DNA from: Candidatus Bathyarchaeota archaeon
Lineage (GTDB): Archaea > Thermoproteota > Bathyarchaeia > Bathyarchaeales > DTEX01
Assembly (NCBI GenBank): GCA_018397065.1
Contig: JAGTRI010000004.1
Coordinates: 1-64,000 of the forward strand
DNA length: 64,000 nt
Direction of reading: 5' to 3'
The position numbers and the translations under genes were made by a program. This document shows, in pieces, positions 1 through 8,740 of this stretch (position 1 is its first letter; every line of letters starts with the position of its first letter). The notes under the pieces are model-generated. The model saw only the letters and a program-made list of their open reading frames with translations, did no database searches and was not told the DNA's origin.

Positions 1-149
1 AAGCAGAAAGAGCAGAAAAGGAAGCTGTGACGCCTCTAACAGTTTCGTTGCCAATGAATGTTGGCGAACGTGGAATCGAAGGTTTCAAGCTAGTTTTGAA
101 AAATGTTAAGATTCACGCAGAAAAGGTAAAAATCAAGAGGAAGGAGTGA
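1..149 (+). CDS. C-terminal end of probable CODH/ACS acetyl-CoA synthase (beta) subunit, partial
   Basis: An open frame runs from the left edge to a TGA at 147-149 and encodes about 48 residues. The tail reads like the end of the acetyl-CoA synthase (ACS/CdhC) family, with a hydrophobic strand, then GFKLVLKNVKIHAEK and a basic end. The gene is cut by the window edge, so no catalytic cluster residues are visible. It lies 3 nt upstream of cdhD, and its last bases (AAGGAG) supply the cdhD ribosome-binding site, so the two are cotranscribed. The N-terminus of CdhD carries a similar LENVEINAEEIEI stretch. The assignment rests on this short tail and on the operon context. Confidence 0.6.
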   Translation, partial: AERAEKEAVTPLTVSLPMNVGERGIEGFKLVLKNVKIHAEKVKIKRKE

Positions 150-152
150 AAA

Positions 153-1385
153 ATGGCGAACAACAACCGGAACCAAGAGGATAAAGGCGCCTCCATAAAA
201 CTTGGGCCTAAGATACTTGATCTTTTAAGAAAAATAGGGGAAATAGAACTCGAAAACGTCGAGATCAACGCTGAAGAAATAGAGATCTGGATTCCGACGC
301 TCTCACCAACAATTTTGCAGCAAGTACCCCCAAGCCCAGAAATTGTCCGAGAAAAACCAATGGGGATACTAGAGGCAGAATTTAAGCCTCCAATTCAAGC
401 GCATTCTGGAAAAATCTTAGAGGTCAAGCTTGGCGCAACAAAGTTAGAAGGAGGCTCACGAGGCAAAACAGTAACCATAGGTGGAGAAAGATCCCCCGCC
501 TTTTACCTGTTCGAGGAGGCCCAGCCTAACCCTCCTATAGTCTCCGTGGACGTGTTTGACACAGAAGTAAGCCTTCCCAAAAGCATACGGATGCACGTCC
601 AAGAGGTTCTTGGAGACCCTTCGGCGTGGGCCAAATTGGCTGTTGACAAATTTAATGCAGACGCCGTCACCGTGCATCTGGTAAGTACAGATCCATTGAT
701 TAAGAATGCTTCTGCTAGAGACGCAGCTAGGACTATAGAGCAAGTACTGCAGGCCGTGGATGTTCCTATAATAGTTGGCGGATGCGGAGATCCAAAGAAG
801 GACGCTGAAGTATTCCAGAAGGTATCTGAGGTAGCTGCTAAAGAAAGGGTTATGTTAAGCTCTTTGACGCCTGACATGGCTGAAGCTGGAATTCTAGGCG
901 ACGTGTGTAAAGCAGCCAAGGACAATGGTCATGTTGTTCTCGCCTTTACAGCGCTAGACCTGAACAGAGCAAAGGAGCTGAATCGAAGACTGTACGAATT
1001 TTTGCCTAAAGAAAGCATAGTAATGGACCTCACAACCGCGGCTCTAGGCTACGGGCTTGAATACTCCTTTAGTATTCATGAAAGGGCTAGGCTGGCGGCT
1101 TTAGCTGGAGACACGGAGCTTCAGCATCCGACATTGTCAGGAACGACGAACGCTTGGGCTGCAAGAGAAGCTTGGATGAAGATGGGCGCAGAATGGGAAC
1201 CACGTGAGCTCAGAGGACCAATTTGGGAAACGGTGACAGCCTTAGTTTTGCTTCTCGCAGGCGTAGATGTATTCATGATGATGCATCCAGCTGCGATTCG
1301 CACAGTAAAAGATGTTGTCAAGAACCTCTCAAGTCTATCTTACGCTAGGCACATGGATGCCGACTGGATTTCGATAAGAACATAG
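153..1385 (+). CDS. cdhD: CODH/ACS complex delta subunit (corrinoid Fe-S protein small subunit)
   Basis: A 410-residue protein matching the archaeal CdhD family. Together with CdhE it forms the corrinoid iron-sulfur protein that carries the methyl group from methyl-tetrahydro(methano)pterin to the ACS active site in the Wood-Ljungdahl pathway. Residues 1-110 are a lineage-variable N-terminal part, with the acidic LENVEINAEEIEIWIP stretch near residue 35. Residues from about 120 onward form the TIM-barrel domain, with family-like segments such as VHLVSTDPLIKNASA and IVGGCGDPKKDAEV. The ATG start follows AAGGAG by a short spacer. The next gene starts 12 nt after the stop. Nothing looks truncated. 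Confidence 0.93.
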   Translation: MANNNRNQEDKGASIKLGPKILDLLRKIGEIELENVEINAEEIEIWIPTLSPTILQQVPPSPEIVREKPMGILEAEFKPPIQAHSGKILEVKLGATKLEGGSRGKTVTIGGERSPAFYLFEEAQPNPPIVSVDVFDTEVSLPKSIRMHVQEVLGDPSAWAKLAVDKFNADAVTVHLVSTDPLIKNASARDAARTIEQVLQAVDVPIIVGGCGDPKKDAEVFQKVSEVAAKERVMLSSLTPDMAEAGILGDVCKAAKDNGHVVLAFTALDLNRAKELNRRLYEFLPKESIVMDLTTAALGYGLEYSFSIHERARLAALAGDTELQHPTLSGTTNAWAAREAWMKMGAEWEPRELRGPIWETVTALVLLLAGVDVFMMMHPAAIRTVKDVVKNLSSLSYARHMDADWISIRT

Positions 1386-1397
1386 GAGCGACCTCAA

Positions 1398-2834
1398 TTG
1401 ACCGAGAGAACTGTGAAAAAAAGCATTAAGGAACTAAGTCCTCTAGACGTCTACAAGTTGCTTCCCCGAATCACGCCGCCATGCGGAGAATGTGGAGAAA
1501 AGAACTGCATGGCCTTCGCTGTAAAAGCGGTCACTAGGGAAGTTGCGCTGGAAAAATGTGTTCCTCTTTTAACTGAAAAGTACAAGGCTGAGTACGTTCA
1601 ACTCAGGGATCTTTTAGCTCCACCCGTCAAAGAAATAACGGTTGGCATAGGTGACCGCTCTGTCAAGATTGGTGGAAAAGCTGTTCAATATCGACATGAG
1701 CTCACCTATCATAATCCAACACCAATAGCCATCGACATCGCAGATGAAATGCCGGATAACCAGATACTGGAAAGAGTAAAAGCCGTCGAAAGTTTCCGCT
1801 ACAACTATATTGGAAGAATCTTAAAGCTCGACATGATTGCCGTAAGATCGTCTTCAAACGACCCGTCTAGATTCGGGGCAGTTGTGCAAAAAGTCGCTGA
1901 AGCCACGGCTCTGCCGCTGATTCTCTGTTCATTCAATCCAGAGGTGATTGAGGCAGGTCTAAGAACAGTTTACAACAAAAGACCGTTGATTTATGCGGCG
2001 GCGGAAAACAATTGGAACAAGATGGCTGAGCTAGCAGTAAAGTATAACTGTCCTCTGGTTGTGCATGCTTCTGAAGATTTGCGCATGCTTAAATCATTGG
2101 TCAAAACGCTTGTGGAATATGGCGTGGAGGATTTGGTGCTTGACCCAGGCACTTTTGTCGGAGAGGGTTTAGCTAACACAATTAATAACTTCACCATGAT
2201 AAGGCGAAGTGCGTGTGGCGGGGACAAACTATTAGGGTTCCCCATATTAGGAGCTCCAATCGCTGTTTGGAAGGAGAGAACTGAACCGAAAGAACTGTTG
2301 ATGTGGAAAGAAGCGTGCCTTGCGTCTATTCTGCTAACTAGGTACACTGATATATTGATAATGCACAGCCTTGAAGGATGGGTACTTCTACCAAACATTA
2401 TTTGGAGGTTCAACATATATACTGACCCAAGTAAGCCTGTTTCAGTTGAGGCTGGACTGAAAATCTTCGGAACGCCAAACGTAGATTCGCCTGTTATGAT
2501 TACGACAAATTATGCTTTAACCTTCTTTACTGTTGAGTCAGACATAAGATCGGCGAACATTGACTGCTTCCTCATAGTTGTCGACACAGGCGGACTTAGC
2601 GTAGAAAGCTCCGTTGCGGGAAGATACCTCACAGCTGAAACCATAACCGAGGCGTTACGTAAATCAGGAATTGAAGAAAAGGTAAAACACAGGTACCTCA
2701 TCATCCCAGGACTTGCTGCAAGATTAAGTGGCGACATCGAACAGCTTTCAGGCTGGCAGGTTTTAGTTGGCCCAAGAGACTCGTCTGGAATACCTACATT
2801 TTTAAAGGACAGATGGCCGCCGAAAAAGGAATGA
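1398..2834 (+). CDS. cdhE: CODH/ACS complex gamma subunit (corrinoid Fe-S protein large subunit)
   Basis: A 478-residue protein starting at TTG. Cys29, Cys32, Cys37 and Cys54 give the CX2CX4CX16C pattern that binds the low-potential 4Fe-4S cluster used to reactivate cobalamin in CdhE/AcsC. A TIM-barrel domain follows, roughly residues 90-330, and then a C-terminal corrinoid-binding domain ending in a family-typical LIIPGLAARLSGDIE segment. With CdhD it forms the methyl-carrying corrinoid protein. It sits directly behind cdhD and ahead of two CooC-type ATPases, which is the expected maturation context. The length is normal for the family. Confidence 0.93.
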   Translation: MTERTVKKSIKELSPLDVYKLLPRITPPCGECGEKNCMAFAVKAVTREVALEKCVPLLTEKYKAEYVQLRDLLAPPVKEITVGIGDRSVKIGGKAVQYRHELTYHNPTPIAIDIADEMPDNQILERVKAVESFRYNYIGRILKLDMIAVRSSSNDPSRFGAVVQKVAEATALPLILCSFNPEVIEAGLRTVYNKRPLIYAAAENNWNKMAELAVKYNCPLVVHASEDLRMLKSLVKTLVEYGVEDLVLDPGTFVGEGLANTINNFTMIRRSACGGDKLLGFPILGAPIAVWKERTEPKELLMWKEACLASILLTRYTDILIMHSLEGWVLLPNIIWRFNIYTDPSKPVSVEAGLKIFGTPNVDSPVMITTNYALTFFTVESDIRSANIDCFLIVVDTGGLSVESSVAGRYLTAETITEALRKSGIEEKVKHRYLIIPGLAARLSGDIEQLSGWQVLVGPRDSSGIPTFLKDRWPPKKE

Positions 2835-2862
2835 CAACAAGGGCTTAGAGGAGAAAAAGAAA

Positions 2863-3627
2863 ATGAGACTGATTGTTTCGATGGGAAGGGGAGGAAGTGG
2901 AAAAACAAGCTTTGTCGCATTATTGTCTAAACGCTTCATCGAGCTTGGCAAGACGCCGATTCTGCTTGTAGACGCCGATCCTGACCAGAATCTTGCTGAG
3001 GTTGTTGGCATCGATCTTGAAAAAGAGGGCAAAAAGACAATTTCAGAGATTGTAACAGAAACTTTTCTGGAAGAAAAAGGAACATTGGTTGGTGTGCCTC
3101 CTTCGGAAAGGGTGGAAGGCAAGATTTGGGAAGAAGGATTGTACGAGGGAAAACAGTTCGATTTAATAGCGATTGGACCAAAGTGGGTTGAGGGGTGTTA
3201 CTGTCTTCCTAATGCTGCCCTAAAAAACGCGTTGGAAAGGCTGGTGAAAAACTACGAAAACGTAATTGTTGACTCTCCTGCGGGCTTAGAACACCTTAAC
3301 AGGAGGATAACCTCAAATGTTGACGACATCTTCGACATAATTGACCCTTCCCAAAAGTCTTTCGAGCACATAGTCAGAGCGGTAAAAATAATTGAAGAAG
3401 TCCGTGTGAGTTTCAAAAACTTTTACGTCGTCGGAGGATACAGATTTCCTGAGTCTCTGAAGCCAAGCATCGAGAAAAGAACAAACGCGGAGTTTCTGGG
3501 AAAAATAGCCTACGACAAGAACGTTGAAGAGTTCATAATGTCTAGGAAATCTCTTCTCGAGCTGCCTTCTTCTTCTCCAGCTTATTGCTCAATAAATGAG
3601 ATCATGAAAAAGGCCGGATACATCTGA
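2863..3627 (+). CDS. CooC-like nickel-insertion ATPase with altered P-loop signature
   Basis: A 254-residue SIMIBI-class ATPase of the CooC/AcsF type, which uses ATP to load nickel into CODH or ACS. The deviant Walker A reads GRGGSGKTS (residues 8-16), so the signature lysine of GKGG is replaced by arginine. The switch-like LLVDADPDQN follows at about 35-44. The paired metal-binding cysteines are kept as CYC (Cys112 and Cys114), at the position used for the dimer-interface metal in CooC. The ATG start has a GGAGAAAAAG site. It lies 28 nt after cdhE. A second, canonical CooC lies two genes downstream, so the two probably serve different metallocentres or form a heterodimer. Confidence 0.8.
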   Translation: MRLIVSMGRGGSGKTSFVALLSKRFIELGKTPILLVDADPDQNLAEVVGIDLEKEGKKTISEIVTETFLEEKGTLVGVPPSERVEGKIWEEGLYEGKQFDLIAIGPKWVEGCYCLPNAALKNALERLVKNYENVIVDSPAGLEHLNRRITSNVDDIFDIIDPSQKSFEHIVRAVKIIEEVRVSFKNFYVVGGYRFPESLKPSIEKRTNAEFLGKIAYDKNVEEFIMSRKSLLELPSSSPAYCSINEIMKKAGYI

Positions 3628-3630
3628 AAC

Positions 3631-4176
3631 TTGAAACAGAGAGAAGAGAAGCAGAAGGCATGCAACGTAATGAAAGTCGAAGAAGAAAATCTCGACATAT
3701 TTCGAATGCTCAGTGAAAGTGCAAAGAGAAGGAAAGAAGAAAAGACCAGACTCCTCGAATCGCTTGATTTAAAGAACTTCTTCGATGAGGGCAACATAAT
3801 AATCAATATGAGAACATGTAAGGGAGCTGAGTGTAAACTGTGCATTAAGGCCTGCCCTACTAACGCTCTTTATTGGGGGTATGGGCAAGTAAAAGTGATA
3901 GAGGAACTATGCTTGTACTGTGCAGCCTGCGTTTTAAACTGCATTGTTAGCAACTGCATAACGATATCTCGAAAACGGACAGAAAAGAAAACCGAGAAAT
4001 TTGGGACCCCAAGAGAGGCACTTATGCTTCTTAACAGTTTAAGCAACACAAAAAGAGCAAGGATCATAGAAAAACGTTTTCCAAGTCAAAAAGGCTACAT
4101 AGAGATCCGAATAAGAGAAATCTTAAAGAGAACAATAGGCAATGCCAAGACAGAGTTGGCAGGTGAGATTTTTTGA
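3631..4176 (+). CDS. 4Fe-4S ferredoxin-domain protein between two CooC-like ATPases
   Basis: A 181-residue protein. After a charged N-terminal region of about 55 residues comes a ferredoxin-like domain with two cysteine groups. The first is CKGAECKLCIKACP and the second is CLYCAACVLNC, giving two cubane sites; the first group has an extra residue between its first cysteines. A basic C-terminal helix region of about 60 residues follows and resembles nothing I can name. TTG at 3631 is a possible start. An ATG 14 codons downstream (about 3670) is an alternative. The stop overlaps the TTG start of the next gene (TTGA), so translation is coupled. A role in electron supply to, or maturation of, CODH/ACS is inferred from position only. 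Confidence 0.75.
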   Translation: MKQREEKQKACNVMKVEEENLDIFRMLSESAKRRKEEKTRLLESLDLKNFFDEGNIIINMRTCKGAECKLCIKACPTNALYWGYGQVKVIEELCLYCAACVLNCIVSNCITISRKRTEKKTEKFGTPREALMLLNSLSNTKRARIIEKRFPSQKGYIEIRIREILKRTIGNAKTELAGEIF

Positions 4177-4967
4177 AAATAGCCGTAGCAGGAAAAGGAG
4201 GCGTTGGAAAAACCCTGATATGCGGAACCCTTGCGCGGCTTTTAGCGCGCGACGGATACAGTGTTCTCGCTGTCGACGCTGATCCTGCCATGAACCTTGC
4301 GTTTTCTTTAGGGATCCCAGCGACGGAGGTTTCGAAGATTGTTCCATTAACGGAAAACGAGGAGCTCATATCTTCTAGAACTAAGGCGCCGTATGGTTCA
4401 ACTTTCGGTGCCTTAGTTAATCTCACACCAACCGTCGACGACATAACGGAGAAGTATGGAATAGTCGGACCTGACAGGGTGAGACTACTAGTGATGGGAA
4501 CTGTTCGGTCAGGCGGTTCAGGATGCATGTGTCCGGCTAATTCTCTTGTAAGGGCTTTGATTAGGCACATTACCTTAGTAGAGAAAGATGTTGTCGTAAT
4601 GGACATGGAAGCCGGTTTAGAGCACCTTGGAAGAGCTACGGTGCGAGGGTTCAATGTTCTACTATGCGTCGTTGAGCCTGGATTGCAGTCCATCGAAACC
4701 GCAGCCAGAATAAAACGCCTAGCGAACGACATTAACGTGAAGGAAGTGGTGGGGGTTGGAAACAAAGTGACATCTAAAAGAGACGTAAAATCCATAACGG
4801 AGTCGCTGGAAAAAATCGGGATGCCTCTTCTCTGTTCTATACCCTTCGACAAAAACATTATACGTGCCGACTCTTCACGAGCAGCACCGATTGACTACGC
4901 ACCATCCTCTAAAGCAATAACAGCCATAAAGGACTTGGAAAAAACCCTATTGACAAGATACACATAA
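4173..4967 (+). CDS. cooC: CooC-like carbon monoxide dehydrogenase nickel-insertion ATPase
   Basis: A 264-residue P-loop ATPase. The canonical deviant Walker A GKGGVGKT lies at residues 7-14, and VLAVDADPAMNLA follows at about 31-43. The CMC motif (Cys118 and Cys120) matches the metal-binding CXC of CooC. MDMEAGLEHLGRATVRG in the middle is typical of CooC. The protein inserts nickel into the C-cluster of CODH or the A-cluster of ACS. The TTG start overlaps the stop of the upstream ferredoxin gene by 3 nt. It is the better CooC match of the two ATPases in the operon. Confidence 0.9.
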   Translation: MKIAVAGKGGVGKTLICGTLARLLARDGYSVLAVDADPAMNLAFSLGIPATEVSKIVPLTENEELISSRTKAPYGSTFGALVNLTPTVDDITEKYGIVGPDRVRLLVMGTVRSGGSGCMCPANSLVRALIRHITLVEKDVVVMDMEAGLEHLGRATVRGFNVLLCVVEPGLQSIETAARIKRLANDINVKEVVGVGNKVTSKRDVKSITESLEKIGMPLLCSIPFDKNIIRADSSRAAPIDYAPSSKAITAIKDLEKTLLTRYT

Positions 4968-4990
4968 CAAAATGAGAGCTAATCCGAACC

Positions 4991-5770
4991 ATGCAATTAG
5001 GAGAACCCGTAAAAAAAGATCTGCGGTTGTGCTTTATATATGGTAAAGAATATGCTGAACGCGTCATAGGAAACCTTTGCAACCCAATCAATTTCTGTCA
5101 ATCCTGCGGTCTCACCTGTGGGCATTGCAGACAAAATTATGGAACCTTCGCTGAAAACATCTCCGGTGTCTACGAGTTAACCGCTTCTGCACATGATTTC
5201 CTGGAATATCCTGAGAATCTTTTCCCAACCGACGCTGCGAAATGTAATGTGATTATAGCCATAGGTCTTCATCCAGATTTGTTACATGCCGTACCCTTAT
5301 TCATAGAGAAAACCGAGGCAAAGGCTTTGATTGTTCCAATAGAGGAAGAAAACTGGTGTTCCGCCGCTTCTCAGAGATACCTCAGTAGCACCCTTCTTAA
5401 CATGGGCGTCGAGTACGCTTTTCCCAAACCCTTCTGTTCATTTGACTACTCCCACGGTCCCATTTTAAACGAGTTCATCAAGAAATTCAGAATTGGCAAA
5501 CCGAAACTTGAGGTTGAAGTTAGGTATGACACTATTCACCGTGCGTCTGTTTCCAGAAGCGCACCGTGCGGGTCAACATGGTACGTGGCACAATGCATTA
5601 AGGGAAGAAGAACAGAAAACATAGAAGACGCCGTGGCTGTAGCCCACCATTCCTACCCGTGTACAGCAAGCATGACAATTGACCCGCAATTGAATGATAC
5701 CATTCTTCACAAGGCAGGACACATAATCAGAGAAGCAGTGATTGAGGCAGTAAAGAAGGGACAACTTTAG
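4991..5770 (+). CDS. DUF166 family protein
   Basis: A 259-residue protein of the archaeal DUF166 family, sometimes labelled thymidylate-synthase-like without proof. Near the N-terminus FIYGKEYAERVIGNL is followed by FCQSCGLTCGHCR, a CX3CX2C-type group that could bind a metal or cluster. SRSAPCGSTWYVAQ near residue 190 and the late HHSYPCTASM segment add conserved cysteines. DUF166 genes are often found in methanogens and other archaea using C1 pathways, and this copy follows the CODH/ACS operon by 24 nt. The function is unknown. The family call rests on recalled pattern, not a search. Confidence 0.7.
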   Translation: MQLGEPVKKDLRLCFIYGKEYAERVIGNLCNPINFCQSCGLTCGHCRQNYGTFAENISGVYELTASAHDFLEYPENLFPTDAAKCNVIIAIGLHPDLLHAVPLFIEKTEAKALIVPIEEENWCSAASQRYLSSTLLNMGVEYAFPKPFCSFDYSHGPILNEFIKKFRIGKPKLEVEVRYDTIHRASVSRSAPCGSTWYVAQCIKGRRTENIEDAVAVAHHSYPCTASMTIDPQLNDTILHKAGHIIREAVIEAVKKGQL

Positions 5771-5867
5771 AGACACGTGGGACTTAAACGGAAAAGACCG
5801 ATTGACCAGCCAAACGGGAAAATCATAATAGCACAAAAAGACAAAAAACTACATAACGTAAAATATG

Positions 5868-5910
5868 ATAGAAATATATCTGTTAACTAAGAAAGACTTT
5901 AGGAAGGGGT
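5868..5910 (+). promoter_or_regulatory. TATA-like element and Shine-Dalgarno ahead of the acyl-CoA synthetase
   Basis: An A/T-rich element, GAAATATATC, lies at about 5871-5880. By the usual archaeal spacing of 25-28 nt it would direct transcription from about 5903. GGAAGGGGT at 5902-5910 is a strong purine-rich ribosome-binding site. No ATG, GTG or TTG follows in the frame of the gene. The first in-frame near-cognates are ACG at 5915 and ATT at 5921. Confidence 0.5.
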
Positions 5911-5914
5911 AAAA

Positions 5915-8599
5915 ACGGGCATTGAACACCTAGAAAGGATTTTTAATCCTGAAAGAATCGCGGTCATCGGAGCCAGCAACCAAGAAGGGTCAGTAGGTTA
6001 CAAGCTGCTGAACAACCTAATTGGTGTTGGATTCAAGGGATTCGTCTATCCCGTTAACCCCTTCTACCGTAGCGTTCAAGGCATAACAGCTTACCCAAGC
6101 GTCAAGAAAATCCCATGGCAGATAGACCTTGCCATTGTAGCCACGCCTGCTCACATCACAGTACAAGTTGTCGAAGAATGCTGTGAAAAAGGAATAAAGG
6201 GAATCATCGTAGTCTCCTCAGGATTCAGCGAAACCGGTTCGCGGGTAAACTTCCTAGAAGAGAAACTTTTGGAGCTGAAACGGGCTTACGACGTAAGAAT
6301 TATTGGGCCGAACTGCCTCGGCGTCATGCGGCCGTCTATAAGACTGAACGCGACCTTTGCGAACAGGATGGCGGCGCCTGGAAGAATAGCTTTCATCTCT
6401 CAAAGCGGATCTGTGTGCGCCTCGGTTCTGGATTGGGCTGCCCGTGCGAATGTTGGGTTCAGCAGCGTAGTTTCGATTGGAAGCATGGTTGATGTTGACT
6501 TTGCTGACCTCATTGACTACTTCGGCGCAGACCCTGAAACAAGAAGCGTGCTTCTCTTCATCGAGTTCATAAGAGAACCTAAAAGGTTTATGAGCGCTGC
6601 GCGAAGGTTTGCGGCGACAAAGCCGATCATCGTTGTTAAGGCAGGAAAAACACCTGAAGGGATGAAGGCTGCTTCTCTGCATACAAGCGCCGTCATAGGT
6701 GAGAACATGATCTATCAAGCGTTTTTTGACAGGGCAGGCGTGGTCCGAGTTGACGAAGTGTCTGACCTGTTCAACTGCGCTGAGATACTGGCTATGCAGG
6801 CTCCTCCAAGGGGTCCTAACCTGGCTATAATTACGAATGCTGGTGGGGCTGGGGTGACGGCTACTGATGCGCTGGTGGCTAAGGGGGGTGGATTAGCAAG
6901 GCTCTCGGATGAGACGATTAGAGAGCTAGACGGCGTCCTCCCTTACTATTGGAGTCATTCTAATCCAATTGATATCTGTGAAGATGCGACTGTTGACAGG
7001 TTTAGGAAGGTTCTTGAAACGTGTCTGAAAGATCCGAACATTGATGGATACTTGGTAATCTTTTCGCCAATTGGATCTGCCGATTCAACGGAGACCGCTA
7101 AACTCGTTGTTGAGGTTTCGAAGGAGATTGATAAGCCGTTTCTAACATCGTGGCTTGGTGAAGACAACGTTAGAGAGGCAAGGGACATTCTTAGGCAGAA
7201 CAGGATCCCCACGTATTCAACGCCTGAGCAGGCGGTTGCGACTTTTGTGTACATGTATCAGCATGCGAGGAACCTTGAACTGCTCTATCAGACACCTGAG
7301 GAACTGCCTATTAACATTGCGCCTAACAGGAAAAGGTTGCAGCGAATCATAAACAAGGCAATCAAGGAAAACAGGCAAACTCTGACGGGGCAGGAGGCGA
7401 GAGAATTTCTTGAGAACTATGGGATTTTAACTTTTAGGACACAAACTGTAAAAACTGCTAAGGAAGCAGCGGAAATTGCGTCTGAAATCGGTTTTCCAGT
7501 GGTGATGAAAATATGTTTCGCCGACACTGCTTATGGGGCAGTGGAAAGTAACTTGATGATGAACCTAACGTCTGAGCAGCAAGTTGAGAAATGTTTTTTG
7601 GAACTCGTCGACCTCGCCAAGAGACATCTGCCACCATCAAAAATTGAGGGAGTAATCGTTCAACCCGTCCTTTCAGGCGGATACGAGCTGATTGTCAAAT
7701 CTAAGCGTGACCCCCAGTTTGGCTCACTTATATTTTTTGGAATTGGAAAAGCCGGTGTTGAACTATACAACGATGTTGCAGTTGGATTTCCGCCCCTAAA
7801 CCAAACTTTGGCTCGAAGGATGATTGAACAAACAAAGGCTTACAAGTCTCTTTGGGAAAAGTTTGGGGGCAACCAGTCGATGAGCATGCGACATATAGAG
7901 GAAACATTGGTGAAGTTCAGTCACCTCGTTACGGATTTCCCGCAAATTGTAGAGGCTGATGTTAGCCCTCTGTTCTTCAACGGTAAAAAGATGGTTGCTC
8001 TGAACGCCAATATAGTGTTGGACTTAAAGAAGGTTCCGAAGAAAACGCAGCCTTACGGTCATCTCATAATAAGGCCTTACCCGACGAGGTACACGTCTAG
8101 GCTGTTACTGAGGACCGGTGAGGAGATAGTTTTACGTCCGATAAGGCCTGAAGATGAGCCGCTTCTTTTTGAGCTTTTTGAAACTTTTTCGCCGCAGACT
8201 GTGCAGTTGCGGTTCTTTCAGCTCGTCAAGGACATGTCTCATCATACTTTGGCGAGGTACTGCAATATTGACTACGACCGCGAAATGACTCTTGTCGCAG
8301 AAAAGTCCGAAGGAGGCAGACTTCTTCTAATTGGTATGGCCAAATTGGTCGTTGAACCAGATGGAGAAAGCGGTGAAATCGCAATTGTCGTGGGTGATCC
8401 TTGGCAAAATAGGGGACTGGGTTCAATGTTGGTTGACAACCTTATAAAAATCAGTAAAGACATGGGGCTTAAGAGAATCTTTGGAGAAATCTTAGCTGGC
8501 AACGAAAAGATGATTCACATCTGTTACACAAAGGGGTTCCAAATCAGAAAAATAGATGAGGAAACATGCTTAGCGACCCTTGACCTAAGTAAGGCGTAA
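5915..8599 (+). CDS. NDP-forming acyl-CoA synthetase fused to a GNAT acetyltransferase domain
   Basis: A protein of about 892-894 residues. The order is: a CoA-binding Rossmann domain (FNPERIAVIGAS at the very start), a succinyl-CoA-ligase-like domain, an ATP-grasp domain from about 440, and a GNAT domain over the last 165 residues (IVLRPIRPEDE; DPWQNRGLGSMLV is the acetyl-CoA loop). The phospho-histidine is present in AASLHTSAV, near residue 255. The synthetase part can therefore be active, making ATP and acetate from acetyl-CoA or the reverse. The same architecture occurs in Pat/PatZ protein lysine acetyltransferases, in which this histidine is usually lost. The homology begins right after GGAAGGGGT, where no ATG/GTG/TTG exists in frame. 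ACG at 5915 or ATT at 5921 is the likely initiator; the first standard codon is TTG at 6269, inside the conserved domain. Confidence 0.88.
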   Translation, partial: TGIEHLERIFNPERIAVIGASNQEGSVGYKLLNNLIGVGFKGFVYPVNPFYRSVQGITAYPSVKKIPWQIDLAIVATPAHITVQVVEECCEKGIKGIIVVSSGFSETGSRVNFLEEKLLELKRAYDVRIIGPNCLGVMRPSIRLNATFANRMAAPGRIAFISQSGSVCASVLDWAARANVGFSSVVSIGSMVDVDFADLIDYFGADPETRSVLLFIEFIREPKRFMSAARRFAATKPIIVVKAGKTPEGMKAASLHTSAVIGENMIYQAFFDRAGVVRVDEVSDLFNCAEILAMQAPPRGPNLAIITNAGGAGVTATDALVAKGGGLARLSDETIRELDGVLPYYWSHSNPIDICEDATVDRFRKVLETCLKDPNIDGYLVIFSPIGSADSTETAKLVVEVSKEIDKPFLTSWLGEDNVREARDILRQNRIPTYSTPEQAVATFVYMYQHARNLELLYQTPEELPINIAPNRKRLQRIINKAIKENRQTLTGQEAREFLENYGILTFRTQTVKTAKEAAEIASEIGFPVVMKICFADTAYGAVESNLMMNLTSEQQVEKCFLELVDLAKRHLPPSKIEGVIVQPVLSGGYELIVKSKRDPQFGSLIFFGIGKAGVELYNDVAVGFPPLNQTLARRMIEQTKAYKSLWEKFGGNQSMSMRHIEETLVKFSHLVTDFPQIVEADVSPLFFNGKKMVALNANIVLDLKKVPKKTQPYGHLIIRPYPTRYTSRLLLRTGEEIVLRPIRPEDEPLLFELFETFSPQTVQLRFFQLVKDMSHHTLARYCNIDYDREMTLVAEKSEGGRLLLIGMAKLVVEPDGESGEIAIVVGDPWQNRGLGSMLVDNLIKISKDMGLKRIFGEILAGNEKMIHICYTKGFQIRKIDEETCLATLDLSKA

Positions 8600-8740
8600 A
8601 CTAAAATTCGGCAATGTGGAGTGTATCTTACATGAGAACTGACATTTCACAAACTCTAAATATGAATAGTAACCTAAATTGTTAACACATAATTTTTTTG
8701 ACACATGCTTACACGATTATGTAGATGAGTTGAAAGCCAA

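Noticed and set aside
503..925. 140-codon antisense frame in cdhD
   Set aside because: Shadow of cdhD; no ribosome-binding site or motif.
4064..4858. 264-codon antisense frame
   Set aside because: It lies wholly opposite the second cooC gene, whose motifs are clear; serine-rich antisense shadow.
6269..8599. Start of the acyl-CoA synthetase at TTG 6269
   Set aside because: It would omit over 110 residues of conserved CoA-binding domain that is plainly encoded upstream in the same frame.
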